63,459 nt of DNA from Zhongshania aliphaticivorans (GTDB taxonomy: Bacteria; Pseudomonadota; Gammaproteobacteria; Pseudomonadales; Spongiibacteraceae): positions 1,898,269-1,961,727 of the forward strand of contig NZ_CACSIK010000001.1 of the NCBI RefSeq assembly GCF_902705875.1, written 5' to 3'. Positions 1 through 9,843 of this stretch are shown here, piece by piece (the stretch's first letter is position 1; every line of letters begins with the position of its first letter). A model generated the notes under the pieces. It was not told the origin of the DNA and did not search any database. It was given only the letters and a program-made list of their open reading frames with translations. Both the position numbers and the translations under genes were made by a program.

Positions 1-506
1 CAATCGTTAAAGTCACCGGCAATAATCAAAGGTGCGCCGTCAGGCACCTTGTTTTCTATAACATCGAGTAACTGTAAGAACTGTTTTTGACGCTCCCACC
101 CTAACAAGCCCATATGTACACAAATCACATAGATACCGGGCTGAATAACACTGACTAACAATCCACGCTGCGAGCGCGAATACACTGATATATCAATATT
201 TTCACTATTAACGATGGGGTACTTACTGAGTATTGCATTGCCATGATGGCCATGGTCGTACACTGCATTTTTGCCGTAAGCAAAATGAGGCCAAACTGTA
301 TCAGCAAGATACTCAAATTGCCCCTCATTAACCCAGCCAACAACTTTTGAGGCGTGCCGAGTATTCTCACCAACCACTTCTTGTAAAAAAACAATATCAG
401 CGTCAACTTGACGAATGCTTTCACGGATTTTCTCAAGGAGATAAAATCGATTTGAGGAACAAAACCCCTTATGTACGTTGTAAGACAACACCCGTAATAC
501 CGACAT
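1..506 (-). CDS. Endonuclease/exonuclease/phosphatase family protein (3' end outside window)
   Basis: Reading the minus strand from the ATG at 506 gives 168 open codons running off the left edge. The N-terminus carries the family's hallmark SYNVHKG, followed by VFLQEV (metal-binding Glu), a HHGNAILSKYP stretch and GDFND at the edge. These are typical of EEP-fold metal-dependent hydrolases (PF03372), which cleave phosphodiester bonds in nucleic acids or phospholipids. There is no signal peptide in the visible part, so a cytoplasmic enzyme is likely. The substrate cannot be told. The C-terminal catalytic Asp-His pair lies outside the window. It starts 8 bases downstream of ychJ on the same strand, so the two are probably co-transcribed. 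Confidence 0.85.
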   Translation of the reverse strand, partial: MSVLRVLSYNVHKGFCSSNRFYLLEKIRESIRQVDADIVFLQEVVGENTRHASKVVGWVNEGQFEYLADTVWPHFAYGKNAVYDHGHHGNAILSKYPIVNSENIDISVYSRSQRGLLVSVIQPGIYVICVHMGLLGWERQKQFLQLLDVIENKVPDGAPLIIAGDFND

Positions 507-514
507 AAATCGCT

Positions 515-991
515 CTAATCAGGATGACACTTTTTGAGTTTACGTCCACTGCCACACCAACATTGCTCGTTTCTTGGCAGCGAAATAGGTGGCAAGATGT
601 CACCATCAGTATAAAACCATTTCTCATCTTCAAATACAAAACGGGAACGCTCATGCAGCTGACCTACGGTATTGTTCGCGAGGTAAAATGCGGCAAACTC
701 AACCTCTGCGTGTTTTTGCCCATTACGATAGTGGCTGCGAATTACTTTTAATGAGCACCACTGTGTATCAGCAAAACTAGCAACAAGCGCCCGTCGACTC
801 TCCTTTTCGCGAGCATTCTTGTAAAGTGTTTCTAGCAGATAATCAGCGTTTTGTGTGCAAAAGGCTGTGTAACGGGAACGCATGAGTGCTTCAGGATTAG
901 GCGCGTTTTTATCGCCGATAATGTACGGCGCACAACAACGATCGTAATATTCATCCCGACCGCAGTAACATTCAATGCGCTGCATCGACAT
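515..991 (-). CDS. ychJ: YchJ-like SEC-C motif protein
   Basis: A 158-residue protein of the YchJ/UPF0225 family. It begins with a Cys-rich metal-binding motif (CYCGRDEYYDRCC) and ends with a SEC-C zinc motif (CWCGSGRKLKKCH). Between them is the conserved LMRSRYTAF segment and a cystatin-like/NTF2-like body with RSRFVFEDEKWFY. SEC-C modules bind zinc and often sit on proteins that contact ribosomes or SecA partners; the role of YchJ itself is not established. The frame is open upstream to 1054, but the start is placed at the Met before SMQRIECYCG, because the homologous N-terminus begins just before the first Cys motif and this avoids overlap with the upstream gene. Confidence 0.85.
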   Translation of the reverse strand: MSMQRIECYCGRDEYYDRCCAPYIIGDKNAPNPEALMRSRYTAFCTQNADYLLETLYKNAREKESRRALVASFADTQWCSLKVIRSHYRNGQKHAEVEFAAFYLANNTVGQLHERSRFVFEDEKWFYTDGDILPPISLPRNEQCWCGSGRKLKKCHPD

Positions 992-1002
992 TTTCAAGCA
1001 CC

Positions 1003-1422
1003 TTAGACATCCGCAGACGGGGGGGTAATTCCCGTTAAGTCGGTTACGTCCCACTCCACCGGCAACGCGGTTGAGCTGCGAGTTTCAAGGTCGAACCCCA
1101 CCAATACTGCCTGGCAAGTTGTAGCTATTTCACCGTTAGCATAAATGATATGTTCAATGACCATACTTTTAGTGCCCTTTTTAGAACACCAAGTATCAAC
1201 GACCACCTTATGATCAAATCGAATTTCCCGCAGCATATCCATTTTCACACTGGCTACAACGGTTTGAGTCTCAAGCTCGCCACCAGCTTGTTTAACTTTC
1301 CTAAAAAAAGTGACCCTTGCAAGGTCAAAATACTGAGCATAATAACTGTTCGAAACGTGGCCTAAAATATCCAAGTCCGAAAAGCGAACCTGGATTTCGA
1401 CACGAGCATGGGGTAAACGCAT
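1003..1422 (-). CDS. Acyl-CoA thioesterase, 4HBT hot-dog family
   Basis: A 139-residue single hot-dog domain protein. The N-terminal VRFSDLDILGHVSNSYYAQYFDLAR segment is the 4-hydroxybenzoyl-CoA thioesterase/YbgC signature; the Asp in SDLDILGHV corresponds to the catalytic acid of that family. Such enzymes hydrolyse short- or medium-chain acyl-CoA in the cytoplasm, usually as tetramers. The exact substrate cannot be predicted. It lies between nfuA and ychJ on the same strand, with 11 bases before ychJ and 72 after nfuA, so it may be co-transcribed with ychJ. The length is normal for the family and nothing is missing. Confidence 0.85.
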   Translation of the reverse strand: MRLPHARVEIQVRFSDLDILGHVSNSYYAQYFDLARVTFFRKVKQAGGELETQTVVASVKMDMLREIRFDHKVVVDTWCSKKGTKSMVIEHIIYANGEIATTCQAVLVGFDLETRSSTALPVEWDVTDLTGITPPSADV

Positions 1423-1494
1423 GATGTATTTCTCTAAAATAGGCCAAATCCATTAATGGCAATTTGGCAACGACAGGTAAAATTGAAATACGCG

Positions 1495-2097
1495 TTATTT
1501 AAAATAGGCGTTCTCGGTATTGCTATGATCAGTACTGTCTTTAACACCTTCAAGACCGGGGACTTTTTCAAGCAAGGTCTTTTCCACCCCTTCCTTGAGA
1601 GTAACATCTACCATACCGCAACCTTGGCAACCGCCTCCGAATTTCAGTATCGCAAAATTATCATCTGTTAACTCTTGTAAAGACACCTCACCACCATGAG
1701 CTGCCAATGAAGGGTTAACTTCGTTATACAGCACATAATTAATTTGATCTTCCAATGGACTGTTAGCATCAACGCGAGGCAAGCGTGCGTTTGGCGCTTT
1801 AATGGTGAGCTGACCTCCCATTCTGTCCTTTGAATAATCAATGAGCCCCTCATCCAAAAATGGAATACTTCGGCCTTCAAAATAAGCCTTGAACTTTGGG
1901 TATTCACGAATCTCGTCTGTATCCGTCATATCACCTTCACGACAATAGGCGATACAAGTTTCTGCCTTGGGTGTACCGGGCTGTGTAATGAACACCCGTA
2001 CACCAATCACATCCTCTTGTTTGCCGAGAAGGTCTGCAAGATAGTCTTGTGCAGACTCTGTGATTGTCAAATTAACGGCTGTTTGTTCTGTTGACAT
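1495..2097 (-). CDS. nfuA: Fe/S biogenesis protein NfuA
   Basis: A 200-residue protein with the NfuA layout: an N-terminal degenerate A-type carrier domain (about residues 10-100) and a C-terminal Nfu domain (about 110-195) with the [15 protein letters not shown] motif, whose CxxC binds a [4Fe-4S] cluster at the dimer interface. It transfers clusters to client enzymes, notably under oxidative stress or iron shortage. The frame extends 14 codons further upstream, but the ATG at 2097 is preceded by AGAGG at good spacing and matches the known N-terminus, so it was chosen. The gene is divergent from metH across 150 bases. Confidence 0.96.
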   Translation of the reverse strand: MSTEQTAVNLTITESAQDYLADLLGKQEDVIGVRVFITQPGTPKAETCIAYCREGDMTDTDEIREYPKFKAYFEGRSIPFLDEGLIDYSKDRMGGQLTIKAPNARLPRVDANSPLEDQINYVLYNEVNPSLAAHGGEVSLQELTDDNFAILKFGGGCQGCGMVDVTLKEGVEKTLLEKVPGLEGVKDSTDHSNTENAYFK

Positions 2098-2247
2098 AAT
2101 AACCTCTATATATCTCGCTGTTTTGCCAAACAATTTCAATGCTAGGCCGTGTATCTGTTAGAATTGCCCAGTTTACCACGAAGCCTATACCGGCCACAGT
2201 CCGAGAAGCGCATTCGCTATTTAATTGTTTTATTAATCAGGATATCC

Positions 2248-5200
2248 ATGAGCCAGCCTACGCCCCGCACCTTACAACTAACCCAAGCCTTACAAGACCG
2301 CATTTTGGTCATAGATGGCGCAATGGGCAGTTTAATTCAAAGCTATCAGCTAGAAGAAATGGATTATCGCGGTTCACGCTTTGCTGACTTCCACAACGAC
2401 CTGAAGGGCAATAATGATCTCCTTACCCTTACCCGCCCTGACGTAATCCGTGAAATTCATCAGGCCTATTTGGATGCCGGTGCTGATGTTATCGAAACCA
2501 ATACGTTTAATTCAACAGCCGTTGCCCAGGGTGACTACGAGCTAGGTGAAGTTGCTGAAGAATTAAACCGCGTAGGCGCTGCCTTAGCGCGAGAAGTTGC
2601 CGACGCCGAAACAGCTCGCAACCCAAACAAGCCTAGGTTTGTTGCCGGCGTCATTGGCCCAACTCCCCGCACTGCCTCTATTTCCCCCGACGTTAACGAC
2701 CCCGGTGCACGTAATATCAATTTTGACCAGCTTGTTGAAAATTACTACGCCGCAACCCGCGGGCTTATTGACGGCGGCTCAGATATTCTGATGATTGAAA
2801 CTGTTTTCGACAGCCTCAACGCCAAAGCAGCAGTATACGCGGTATTGCAGTACTTTGAAGATACCGGTAAATCTCTGCCGATTATGATCTCTGTTACCTT
2901 TCCAGACACCAGTGGTCGAACCTTGTCCGGGCAAACCCCTACCGCATTTTGGAATTCTATCGCACATGCCAAACCATTAATCATTGGCACGAATTGTGGT
3001 CGAAGATTCAGTGAGATACGCCCATTTGTTGAAGAACTTTGTGAAGCTTCTGATTGTTATTTTAGCGGACATTTTAACGCAGGTTTACCCAACGAGTTTG
3101 GTGAGTATGACGAAACGCCGGAAGACATGCACAAGGAGCTAAAAGAGTTTGCTGAACGCGGTTTCTTGAATTTGGTCGGTGGCTGCTGTGGAACCACGCC
3201 AGAGCACATTCAAGCCATTGGCGAAGCGATGAAGGGGGTTCCCCCAAGACCTTTGCCAAATCGAGAGCCTATTTGTCGATTAGCAGGACTTGAGCCCTTT
3301 CATATTGCGTCTGACTCATTGTTTGTCAATGTAGGGGAGCGCTGTAATGTAACGGGCTCAGCTGTATTTAAACGCCTTATTTTAGAAAATGACTATGACG
3401 CCGCCCTATTCGTGGCTAGGCAGCAGGTCGAAAATGGCGCGCAAGTAATCGACATCAATATGGACGAGGGCATGCTGGATGCCAAAAATGCCATCGTCAC
3501 TTTCTTGAACCTGATTGCTGCAGAACCCGATATTTGCCGCGTTCCCATTATGGTTGACTCATCAAAATGGGATGTCATAGAAGCCGGTCTAAAATGTATT
3601 CAAGGCAAGCCCATTGTTAACTCAATATCACTCAAAGAAGGCGAGCAAGAATTTCGTGAGCGAGCAATTAGTTGCTTAAAATACGGCGCCGCTGTCGTGG
3701 TCATGGCCTTTGATGAAGATGGGCAAGCTGACACTTTCGCTCGAAAATCGGAAATTTGTAAACGCAGTTACGATATCTTGGTTAACGATATTGGCTTCCC
3801 TCCTCAGGATATTATTTTTGATCCGAATATTTTTGCCGTAGCAACTGGTATAGATGAACACAATAACTACGCCGTTGACTTTATCGAAGCCACCGCTTAC
3901 ATCAAAAAAGAACTGCCTTACGCGATGGTCTCCGGTGGCGTATCAAACGTGTCATTTTCATTCAGGGGCAACAACCCTGTTCGGGAAGCAATACATTCTG
4001 TCTTCCTATATCACGCGATAAAAGCAGGCATGGATATGGGTATCGTCAATGCCAGCCAATTGGCAATTTATGACGACCTGCCCGAGGAGTTACGAGACCA
4101 TGTTGAGGACGTAATTCTAAATCGGCGCGAAGACAGCACCGAACGACTCCTAAATATTGCCGACAAGTACAAAGGTGACGGTAGCACTGCCGAAAACAAA
4201 GAAGACCTAAGTTGGCGTGAACTACCGGTTAACAAACGCATTGAGCACGCGCTGGTTAAGGGCATATCAACATTTATTGAAGAAGATGCTGAGGCTGCTC
4301 GAGTTGCTGCAACCAAGCCTATCGATGTTATCGAAGGTGCGTTGATGGATGGCATGAACGTTGTTGGAGACTTATTCGGTGATGGCAAAATGTTTTTGCC
4401 GCAAGTGGTTAAGTCAGCCCGCGTTATGAAACAAGCGGTCGCATATCTGAACCCCTATATCGAGGCCGGCAAAGAAGTTGGGGCTAAAGCCAACGGTAAA
4501 GTGCTGATGGCCACCGTAAAAGGTGACGTTCACGATATCGGTAAAAATATTGTTGGCGTTGTCTTACAGTGCAACAATTTCGAGGTGATTGACCTTGGTG
4601 TCATGGTGCCCTGCGACAAAATACTTGAAACCGCAAAGCGAGAAAATGTCGACATAATTGGCCTTAGCGGGCTTATCACACCGTCATTAGATGAAATGGT
4701 TCACGTTGCCAGTGAGATGGAGAGACTTGGTTTTACCATCCCTCTCATGATTGGCGGGGCGACCACCTCTAAAGCCCATACTGCTGTTAAAATAGAGCCA
4801 AAATACAAAAATGATGCAACGGTATATGTTCCCGATGCATCAAGAAGTGTCGCCGTCGCGACGCAATTGATCAGCGAAGATCTCAAGGCTGCATTTGTTG
4901 CCGAACGAAAAGATGAATATGAACGTGTTCGCGCTCGGCGTGCAGATAATCAAGGCAAAAAGCGTCTCCACAGTTACGACGCCGCATGCGACTTGGCTTA
5001 TCAGTGGGACTGGGACAACTACACCCCCCCTACTCCAACTTTTTTAGGTACAAAAACCTTTAGCGATTATTCTCTTGAGGAACTGCGTGAGACCATCGAT
5101 TGGACACCCTTCTTTATATCTTGGGGCTTAAGTGGTAAATACCCCAAAATTCTTAACGATGAAACCGTAGGCGAAGCTGCTCGAAATTTATTTGATGATG

Positions 5201-5946
5201 CCCAAGTAATGCTTAATCAGATCATTGATGAAAAATTACTTAAAGCCAATGGCATTATTGGTTTCTGGCCTGCACAGCGCTCAGGAAGCGATGATATCGC
5301 CGTATATCACCCAGAGACAAAGGATCAGCTTGCCACACTCCACCACCTGCGCCAGCAAGCTCAAAAACCGGATGATAAGCCGCAAATGAGCTTGGCGGAT
5401 TATATTGCCCCCATAGAGAGTGGTAAAACAGATTATGTTGGCGGCTTTGCCGTCACTACTGGGCTAGGCGCAGATGAATTAGCAACAAAATACGAGCAAG
5501 CTGGTGATGATTATAATGCCATCATGGTGAAGGCTTTAGCCGATAGACTTGCCGAATCGTTTGCCGAAACCCTACATCGACGAGTTCGCAAAGAATTCTG
5601 GCATTACGCCCCAGACGAAGCGCTTAGTAACGAGGAGCTAATCAAGGAGCGCTATACTGGAATTCGGCCTGCACCTGGCTACCCTGCGTGCCCAGACCAC
5701 ACAGAAAAAACCACTTTGTTTGAATTGTTAGATGCTAGTAACGAAACTGGAATTAAATTAACAGAGCACCTAGCCATGCACCCCGCTGCCGCAGTCAGTG
5801 GTTTTTATTACTCGCATCCTAATTCACGATATTTTGCTATTGGACGAATTGGCAAAGATCAAGTTAGCTCTATTGCCAAGCGTAAGGGCATGGAAATGGC
5901 AACAATGGAGCGCTGGCTCTCGCCAATACTAGACTATGACCCCTAG
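2248..5946 (+). CDS. metH: Cobalamin-dependent methionine synthase
   Basis: A 1232-residue protein close to the usual 1227. Modules in order: homocysteine-binding barrel with zinc ligands Cys250 (GTNCG) and Cys313-Cys314 (GGCCGT); pterin/folate-binding domain; B12 cap and Rossmann domain with DVHDIGKN, in which His762 is the lower axial cobalt ligand; C-terminal AdoMet reactivation domain with [15 protein letters not shown]. It moves methyl from methyltetrahydrofolate to homocysteine via methylcobalamin. The frame is open 33 codons upstream, but the ATG at 2248 has an AGGAT ribosome site and fits the family N-terminus (DGAMGSLIQ close behind). No cobalamin riboswitch is visible in the 150-base divergent spacer to nfuA. 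Confidence 0.98.
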   Translation: MSQPTPRTLQLTQALQDRILVIDGAMGSLIQSYQLEEMDYRGSRFADFHNDLKGNNDLLTLTRPDVIREIHQAYLDAGADVIETNTFNSTAVAQGDYELGEVAEELNRVGAALAREVADAETARNPNKPRFVAGVIGPTPRTASISPDVNDPGARNINFDQLVENYYAATRGLIDGGSDILMIETVFDSLNAKAAVYAVLQYFEDTGKSLPIMISVTFPDTSGRTLSGQTPTAFWNSIAHAKPLIIGTNCGRRFSEIRPFVEELCEASDCYFSGHFNAGLPNEFGEYDETPEDMHKELKEFAERGFLNLVGGCCGTTPEHIQAIGEAMKGVPPRPLPNREPICRLAGLEPFHIASDSLFVNVGERCNVTGSAVFKRLILENDYDAALFVARQQVENGAQVIDINMDEGMLDAKNAIVTFLNLIAAEPDICRVPIMVDSSKWDVIEAGLKCIQGKPIVNSISLKEGEQEFRERAISCLKYGAAVVVMAFDEDGQADTFARKSEICKRSYDILVNDIGFPPQDIIFDPNIFAVATGIDEHNNYAVDFIEATAYIKKELPYAMVSGGVSNVSFSFRGNNPVREAIHSVFLYHAIKAGMDMGIVNASQLAIYDDLPEELRDHVEDVILNRREDSTERLLNIADKYKGDGSTAENKEDLSWRELPVNKRIEHALVKGISTFIEEDAEAARVAATKPIDVIEGALMDGMNVVGDLFGDGKMFLPQVVKSARVMKQAVAYLNPYIEAGKEVGAKANGKVLMATVKGDVHDIGKNIVGVVLQCNNFEVIDLGVMVPCDKILETAKRENVDIIGLSGLITPSLDEMVHVASEMERLGFTIPLMIGGATTSKAHTAVKIEPKYKNDATVYVPDASRSVAVATQLISEDLKAAFVAERKDEYERVRARRADNQGKKRLHSYDAACDLAYQWDWDNYTPPTPTFLGTKTFSDYSLEELRETIDWTPFFISWGLSGKYPKILNDETVGEAARNLFDDAQVMLNQIIDEKLLKANGIIGFWPAQRSGSDDIAVYHPETKDQLATLHHLRQQAQKPDDKPQMSLADYIAPIESGKTDYVGGFAVTTGLGADELATKYEQAGDDYNAIMVKALADRLAESFAETLHRRVRKEFWHYAPDEALSNEELIKERYTGIRPAPGYPACPDHTEKTTLFELLDASNETGIKLTEHLAMHPAAAVSGFYYSHPNSRYFAIGRIGKDQVSSIAKRKGMEMATMERWLSPILDYDP

Positions 5947-5998
5947 CCGCAAAGTATGGCTGAAATACTATATTTGCAATTAAGTATGAGGTGACAAA

Positions 5999-6208
5999 AT
6001 GGAAACGCCCAAGGAAAAGAGTAAGAAGACTGGCCTTTTTGCGGTAATTGGGAGCGTTTTTGCAGCGGCGTTTGGTGTCCAAAGCAGCAAAAACAGGGAG
6101 AGAGATTTCACCCAGGGACGACTAATAAACTATGTTATTGCAGGAATTATCTTTGTTGCGGTATTTATTGTGAGCGTTTTTACTGTAGTTCAAATGGTTT
6201 TAAAGTAA
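5999..6208 (+). CDS. DUF2970 small membrane protein
   Basis: A 69-residue protein: a basic N-terminus, then FGVQSSKNRERDFTQG, the recognisable DUF2970 (PF11174) core, followed by one strongly hydrophobic helix (about residues 44-66). Likely a single-pass inner-membrane protein with the basic part in the cytoplasm. Function is unknown for the whole family. Start is fixed by a GAGGTGA ribosome site directly upstream of the ATG. It follows metH by 52 bases and is closed off by a strong bidirectional hairpin, so it is probably the last gene of the metH transcript. Confidence 0.85.
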   Translation: METPKEKSKKTGLFAVIGSVFAAAFGVQSSKNRERDFTQGRLINYVIAGIIFVAVFIVSVFTVVQMVLK

Positions 6209-6231
6209 ACCGCCAGCATGCCATTTCTTAC

Positions 6232-6271
6232 CAGCACAAAAAAAGCCGTAAAAACGGCTTCTTTTGTGCTG
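6232..6271. terminator. Bidirectional terminator between convergent small genes
   Basis: A long inverted repeat with a central AAGCCGT-AAAA-ACGGCTT hairpin, extended by outer CAGCACAAAA/TTTTGTGCTG arms that give A- and T-runs on both strands. It sits between the ends of the DUF2970 gene (plus) and the 39-residue protein gene (minus), and would terminate both. Confidence 0.85.
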
Positions 6272-6283
6272 CAAGTCTACAAA

Positions 6284-6403
6284 CTAGCTCGGCATACCAC
6301 TTAGCCAGTAAACAACAGTACCAACAACTAAGCTCAAAATTGCAACAGCTGCGCAGACATCAGCAAAGTTGTCATCGCGCTCTTCTTGGGTTTGATCCGA
6401 CAT
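6284..6403 (-). CDS. 39-residue single-pass membrane microprotein
   Basis: Reading from the ATG at 6403 gives a 39-residue protein: an acidic, polar N-terminus (MSDQTQEERDDN) followed by one hydrophobic helix (about residues 16-37, AAVAILSLVVGTVVYWL). A GAGG ribosome site lies 8 bases upstream of this ATG; the frame extends further upstream to 6478 but without a ribosome site. I do not recognise a named family. Likely a small inner-membrane protein with its acidic end in the cytoplasm. It is transcribed toward the DUF2970 gene and ends in the shared terminator, which supports a real transcription unit. Confidence 0.6.
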   Translation of the reverse strand: MSDQTQEERDDNFADVCAAVAILSLVVGTVVYWLSGMPS

Positions 6404-6761
6404 AGGAGCCTCATAATTCGAGTAAAAAACGTCTATCGACATGGAAATTCGCAGACATTGTAGCAAATTATATCTCACGAGCTAGATATAATTGGCGGCT
6501 TTATACAAAACTGGGGCATGGAGCTAGAAAACTGAGAACAAACCAGCCGCTAGTCCCTCACTAACCATGTAGCTGTACATAGTTATCGACATGTCAAATA
6601 TGCATTACTCAGAAAATTCGTTAGCGATCTGAATGCTTAATAACTACCATAGCCCTCGTTATACGTGAACTACTTTGATTTTAAGCGTAAAATACGGGCG
6701 AATTTATTCGCTGTACCGACATTGAGCTTTACCCGCCAAAATTCTTAATACAAAGGTTTCT
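6404..6761. other. Intergenic region upstream of cysI
   Basis: A 358-base spacer between the microprotein start (minus) and cysI (plus). It must contain the promoters of both. I see no confident -35/-10 pair, no riboswitch-like fold and no long inverted repeat. It is AT-rich in its right half. CysB control of cysI would be expected from the pathway, but CysB sites are too loosely conserved to call by eye. Confidence 0.5.
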
Positions 6762-8405
6762 ATGTACACTTACGACCACTTTGACCGTCAAATTGTCAGT
6801 CAACGCGTTGCGCAATTTCGAGATCAAACCCAGCGTTATCTCGATGGCAAAATTACTGAAGAGCAATTTTTGCCACTGCGCCTACAAAATGGCCTATACG
6901 TTCAACGTCTTGCCCCCATGATGCGTATCGCCGTTCCCTATGGAACACTCAATGCGACACAGCTTAGAAAGCTTGCTGACATTAGCCGAAAGTATGACAA
7001 AGGTTATGCGCATATAAGTACTCGCCAAAACGTACAATTAAACTGGCCAAAGTTGGAAGAAGTACCAGATATATTAGCTGAATTACTTGAAGTTGAAATG
7101 CATGCCGTTCAAACCAGCGGAAACTGTATTCGCAACACCACCGCAGATCAATTCTCCGGTGTGGCCGCTGATGAAGTGGAAGACGCTCGACCTTATTGTG
7201 AGATTATCCGCCAATGGTCAACCTTCCACCCTGAATTTGCCTTTCTGCCCCGCAAGTTCAAAATTGCAGTATGTGGTTCTGAATCTGATCGCGCAGCGAT
7301 TATGATGCACGATATTGGATTGCAAATTGTTCATGACAGCAATGGCAAAACCGCTTTCAAAGTTTTTGTGGGAGGCGGCCTAGGGCGAACTCCTGTCATA
7401 GGAACACTTATTAACGAACAACTAGAACCACAGCACCTATTAACTTACCTTGAAGCGATATTGCGGGTATATAATCAATTAGGGCGCCGCGACAACAAAT
7501 TTAAAGCACGTATTAAAATATTAGTTCGCGCAATGGGCGCAGAGGCTTTTAAGGCTGAAGTAGAAAAAGAATGGGCGCATATAAAAGATAGCCAGCTCAG
7601 CTTAACAGATGATGAAATCGGTCGTGCCAAGTCTTTCTTTACACCACCTAACTACCAGGATTTACCTCAGCAAGACTTGCAAGCATTAGCGTTAGAAAAT
7701 GCCGACTTCTCTCGCTGGCTTCAACACAACACCCACGAACATAAAGTAGCCGGTTACCGGATTGTGACATTAGCACTAAAGACTGTTGGTGTTGCCCCTG
7801 GTGATATTACCGCAGAGCAATTTGAAGCTGTTGCCGATCTTTCTGAGCGTTACGGCTTTGGTGAAATACGCAGCACTCACCAACAAAACCTAGTACTTCC
7901 AGACGTCCAACAGCTCGACCTGTTTGCGCTTTGGAAGGAGCTGGTTGAACTTGAAGTTGCATCACCCACAGTGGGCACATTAAACGACATAATTTGCTGC
8001 CCAGGCGGTGACTTTTGCTCACTGGCAAATGCGAAATCTATTCCCATTGCTGAAGCTATCCAGCGTAAATTTGATGATATTGACTACATTTATGACCTTG
8101 GTGATATCGAACTAAATATTTCTGGGTGCATGAATGCATGTGGACACCACCATATCGGCAATATCGGGATACTCGGCGTAGACAAGAAGGGACAGGAATT
8201 CTACCAAGTATCGCTTGGCGGTAGCCAAGGCCTCGATGCCGCCATCGGGAAAATCCTCGGGCCCTCATTTGCCCAAGATCAAGTACCCGTCGTTATTGAG
8301 AAGGTTCTTGAAACTTATGTATCACTCCGCCAACCGGAAGAACGTTTTATAGACACGTTTCGCCGCGTAGGTATGGACCCATTTAAGGAACGCGCATATG
8401 CCTAA
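6762..8405 (+). CDS. cysI: Sulfite reductase hemoprotein (nitrite/sulfite reductase family)
   Basis: A 547-residue siroheme/[4Fe-4S] reductase. The sequence shows two ferredoxin-like half-domains (MMRIAVPYGTL and the second repeat VAGYRIVTLALK), the TSGNCIRN substrate loop, and the cluster motif CCPGGDFC (Cys413, Cys419) with SGCMNACG (Cys456, Cys460), the last Cys bridging siroheme and cluster. It reduces sulfite to sulfide for cysteine synthesis in the cytoplasm. No flavoprotein subunit (cysJ) is adjacent; like the pseudomonad enzyme it probably takes electrons from ferredoxin or another donor. It overlaps the next gene by 8 bases, which implies translational coupling. Confidence 0.93.
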   Translation: MYTYDHFDRQIVSQRVAQFRDQTQRYLDGKITEEQFLPLRLQNGLYVQRLAPMMRIAVPYGTLNATQLRKLADISRKYDKGYAHISTRQNVQLNWPKLEEVPDILAELLEVEMHAVQTSGNCIRNTTADQFSGVAADEVEDARPYCEIIRQWSTFHPEFAFLPRKFKIAVCGSESDRAAIMMHDIGLQIVHDSNGKTAFKVFVGGGLGRTPVIGTLINEQLEPQHLLTYLEAILRVYNQLGRRDNKFKARIKILVRAMGAEAFKAEVEKEWAHIKDSQLSLTDDEIGRAKSFFTPPNYQDLPQQDLQALALENADFSRWLQHNTHEHKVAGYRIVTLALKTVGVAPGDITAEQFEAVADLSERYGFGEIRSTHQQNLVLPDVQQLDLFALWKELVELEVASPTVGTLNDIICCPGGDFCSLANAKSIPIAEAIQRKFDDIDYIYDLGDIELNISGCMNACGHHHIGNIGILGVDKKGQEFYQVSLGGSQGLDAAIGKILGPSFAQDQVPVVIEKVLETYVSLRQPEERFIDTFRRVGMDPFKERAYA

Positions 8406-8877
8406 TATCATTAAAGACCTTCATATTGTAGATGATAGCTGGCAGGTATGGCGCGATACCGAGAACCTGCCCACGAGCGGCGATGTAATTGTGCCGCTTC
8501 AGCTTTGGCTAGAACACAAAGACGCACTGTTAGCCTTGGGTGATATTGCCGTATTTCTCACCAGCGATGAATCGCCAAAAGCACTTGCGAATGATATAAA
8601 AGAGCTCGACCTTATCGCCATAGACTTCCCCAAGTTTGTGGATGGACGAGGCTTTTCATACGGGCGGGAGCTGCGTGAACAGCTAGGCTTTAGTGGAGAG
8701 CTGCGTGCAATTGGTGATTTTATTCGCGACCAACTCTACTTTCTCTCACGCTGTGGTTTTAATAGCTTTGCTTTGGAAAATAGCGATTTAGAAGAGTCTC
8801 TGGCTAGTTTTAACGATTTTTCGGAGTCGTACCAGCCAAGCCTTGATCAACCTCTCCCCCTATTTCGTCGACGTTAA
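8398..8877 (+). CDS. DUF934 protein, sulfite reductase partner
   Basis: A 159-residue DUF934 (PF06073) protein. The recognisable core is IDFPKFVDGRGFSYGRELREQLGFSGELRAIGDFIRDQL, followed by a CGFNSF segment. DUF934 genes are habitually found directly behind this type of cysI across proteobacteria; the molecular role is not established, and an electron-transfer or assembly function for the reductase is inference. The start lies inside the cysI end (8-base overlap), which supports a joint role. No transmembrane segment or cofactor motif is visible. Confidence 0.9.
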   Translation: MPNIIKDLHIVDDSWQVWRDTENLPTSGDVIVPLQLWLEHKDALLALGDIAVFLTSDESPKALANDIKELDLIAIDFPKFVDGRGFSYGRELREQLGFSGELRAIGDFIRDQLYFLSRCGFNSFALENSDLEESLASFNDFSESYQPSLDQPLPLFRRR

Positions 8878-8888
8878 GCCCCACTATT

Positions 8889-8928
8889 ACTCCGATAATA
8901 CCGCTAAACATAGCGGTATTATCGGAGT
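8889..8928. repeat. Perfect 18-bp inverted repeat with 4-base loop
   Basis: Arms ACTCCGATAATACCGCTA and TAGCGGTATTATCGGAGT are exactly complementary around the loop AACA. It begins 11 bases after the DUF934 stop codon and lies between convergent genes. Its position fits transcription termination or 3'-end protection, but there is no T-run on either side, so it is not a standard intrinsic terminator. Confidence 0.85.
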
Positions 8929-9098
8929 TGAACCATCATATTAGAAGATCGTAAGCACGACTTTGCTATTGTGCTAGAAAAGCCATTTACGCCTAAGCTC
9001 CGTCATCGCCTTTCAGTTGTTAGTGGCTTGAAAATTACACGTTTTACCTGAAGTACAAATTACTCCAAGTAATTCTGGCCACAAACCCAAGCTGCCAA

Positions 9099-9668
9099 TT
9101 ATTTAAAAACCACCGAGAAAGTGACTGGCACGACGAGATCAATACTGGCCAAGCGTACTAAACTACGTAACTTACCTATTCCTTTTGCCAAATCAAAGCT
9201 ATTTGCATTAACAAATGCCGGTGCCGCGGTAATAGCGTGATAGCTTCCATCAGCGCGCTTTGTCACTATCACATCAAACTTAATAGAGGCGCTTTTACCA
9301 TGAAGGTCAAGATTGCCATCCAACAGCATCTGCTGCTGATCACCTTCTGCCATCGCCGTCAGAGCCGCCATATCTAGCTTTGCTGTGTAAATTGCAGTTG
9401 TGAATTCATCAACTTGAAATAAATACTTACGCATATTTTCATTTCGAATATCGACACCACTAGCCACACTGCTTAAATCAATTTTCAATTCAGCCATGCC
9501 TGACTCGTCATCAATAGTCCCATCTATAGATGTGAAGCTCATCAACTCAGCAACCGAATCATTCTTCACGGTTACAAAATTCATTTTTGATGAGGCTTTA
9601 TCTAGCTCTAGCGCATTAAGCCCCGTAAATGGCAACAAGAATACAAGCGTGCATACTAGCTTTCTCAT
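9099..9668 (-). CDS. YceI-like periplasmic protein
   Basis: A 189-residue protein with a clear signal peptide (MRKLVCTLVFLLPFTGLNA, cleavage near residue 19) followed by a YceI-like lipocalin-type beta barrel. Landmarks are LDKASSKMNFVTVKND, the VASGVDIRNENMRKYLF strand-loop and DLHGKSASIKFDV. The family binds isoprenoid quinones or other lipids in the periplasm; the ligand here is unknown. An AAAGGAT ribosome site precedes the ATG. It stands alone between the cysI unit and etfBA, ending opposite the 18-bp hairpin. Confidence 0.85.
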   Translation of the reverse strand: MRKLVCTLVFLLPFTGLNALELDKASSKMNFVTVKNDSVAELMSFTSIDGTIDDESGMAELKIDLSSVASGVDIRNENMRKYLFQVDEFTTAIYTAKLDMAALTAMAEGDQQQMLLDGNLDLHGKSASIKFDVIVTKRADGSYHAITAAPAFVNANSFDLAKGIGKLRSLVRLASIDLVVPVTFSVVFK

Positions 9669-9793
9669 AACTATATCCTTTCATTATTGACTGGGTATTA
9701 TTTATATCTAAGCATAAATGAATATGTTTTACATAGACCTTTAAATTCAGACAGTCAGATTAGTTAACGATTCAATGGAATCAAATAAATTGC

Positions 9794-9824
9794 AAAAAAA
9801 AACCCGGTTCAAAACCGGGTTTTT
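9794..9824 (-). terminator. etfBA terminator
   Basis: On the minus strand the hairpin AACCCGGTT-loop-AACCGGGTT is followed by a run of at least seven T. It lies about 20 bases beyond the etfA stop codon and is a textbook intrinsic terminator. Confidence 0.9.
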
Positions 9825-9843
9825 CAAATCTACTCGCGTTAAA

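Noticed and set aside
2098..2247. Cobalamin riboswitch upstream of metH
   Set aside because: The divergent spacer is only 150 bases and shows no recognisable B12 box or multi-stem fold.
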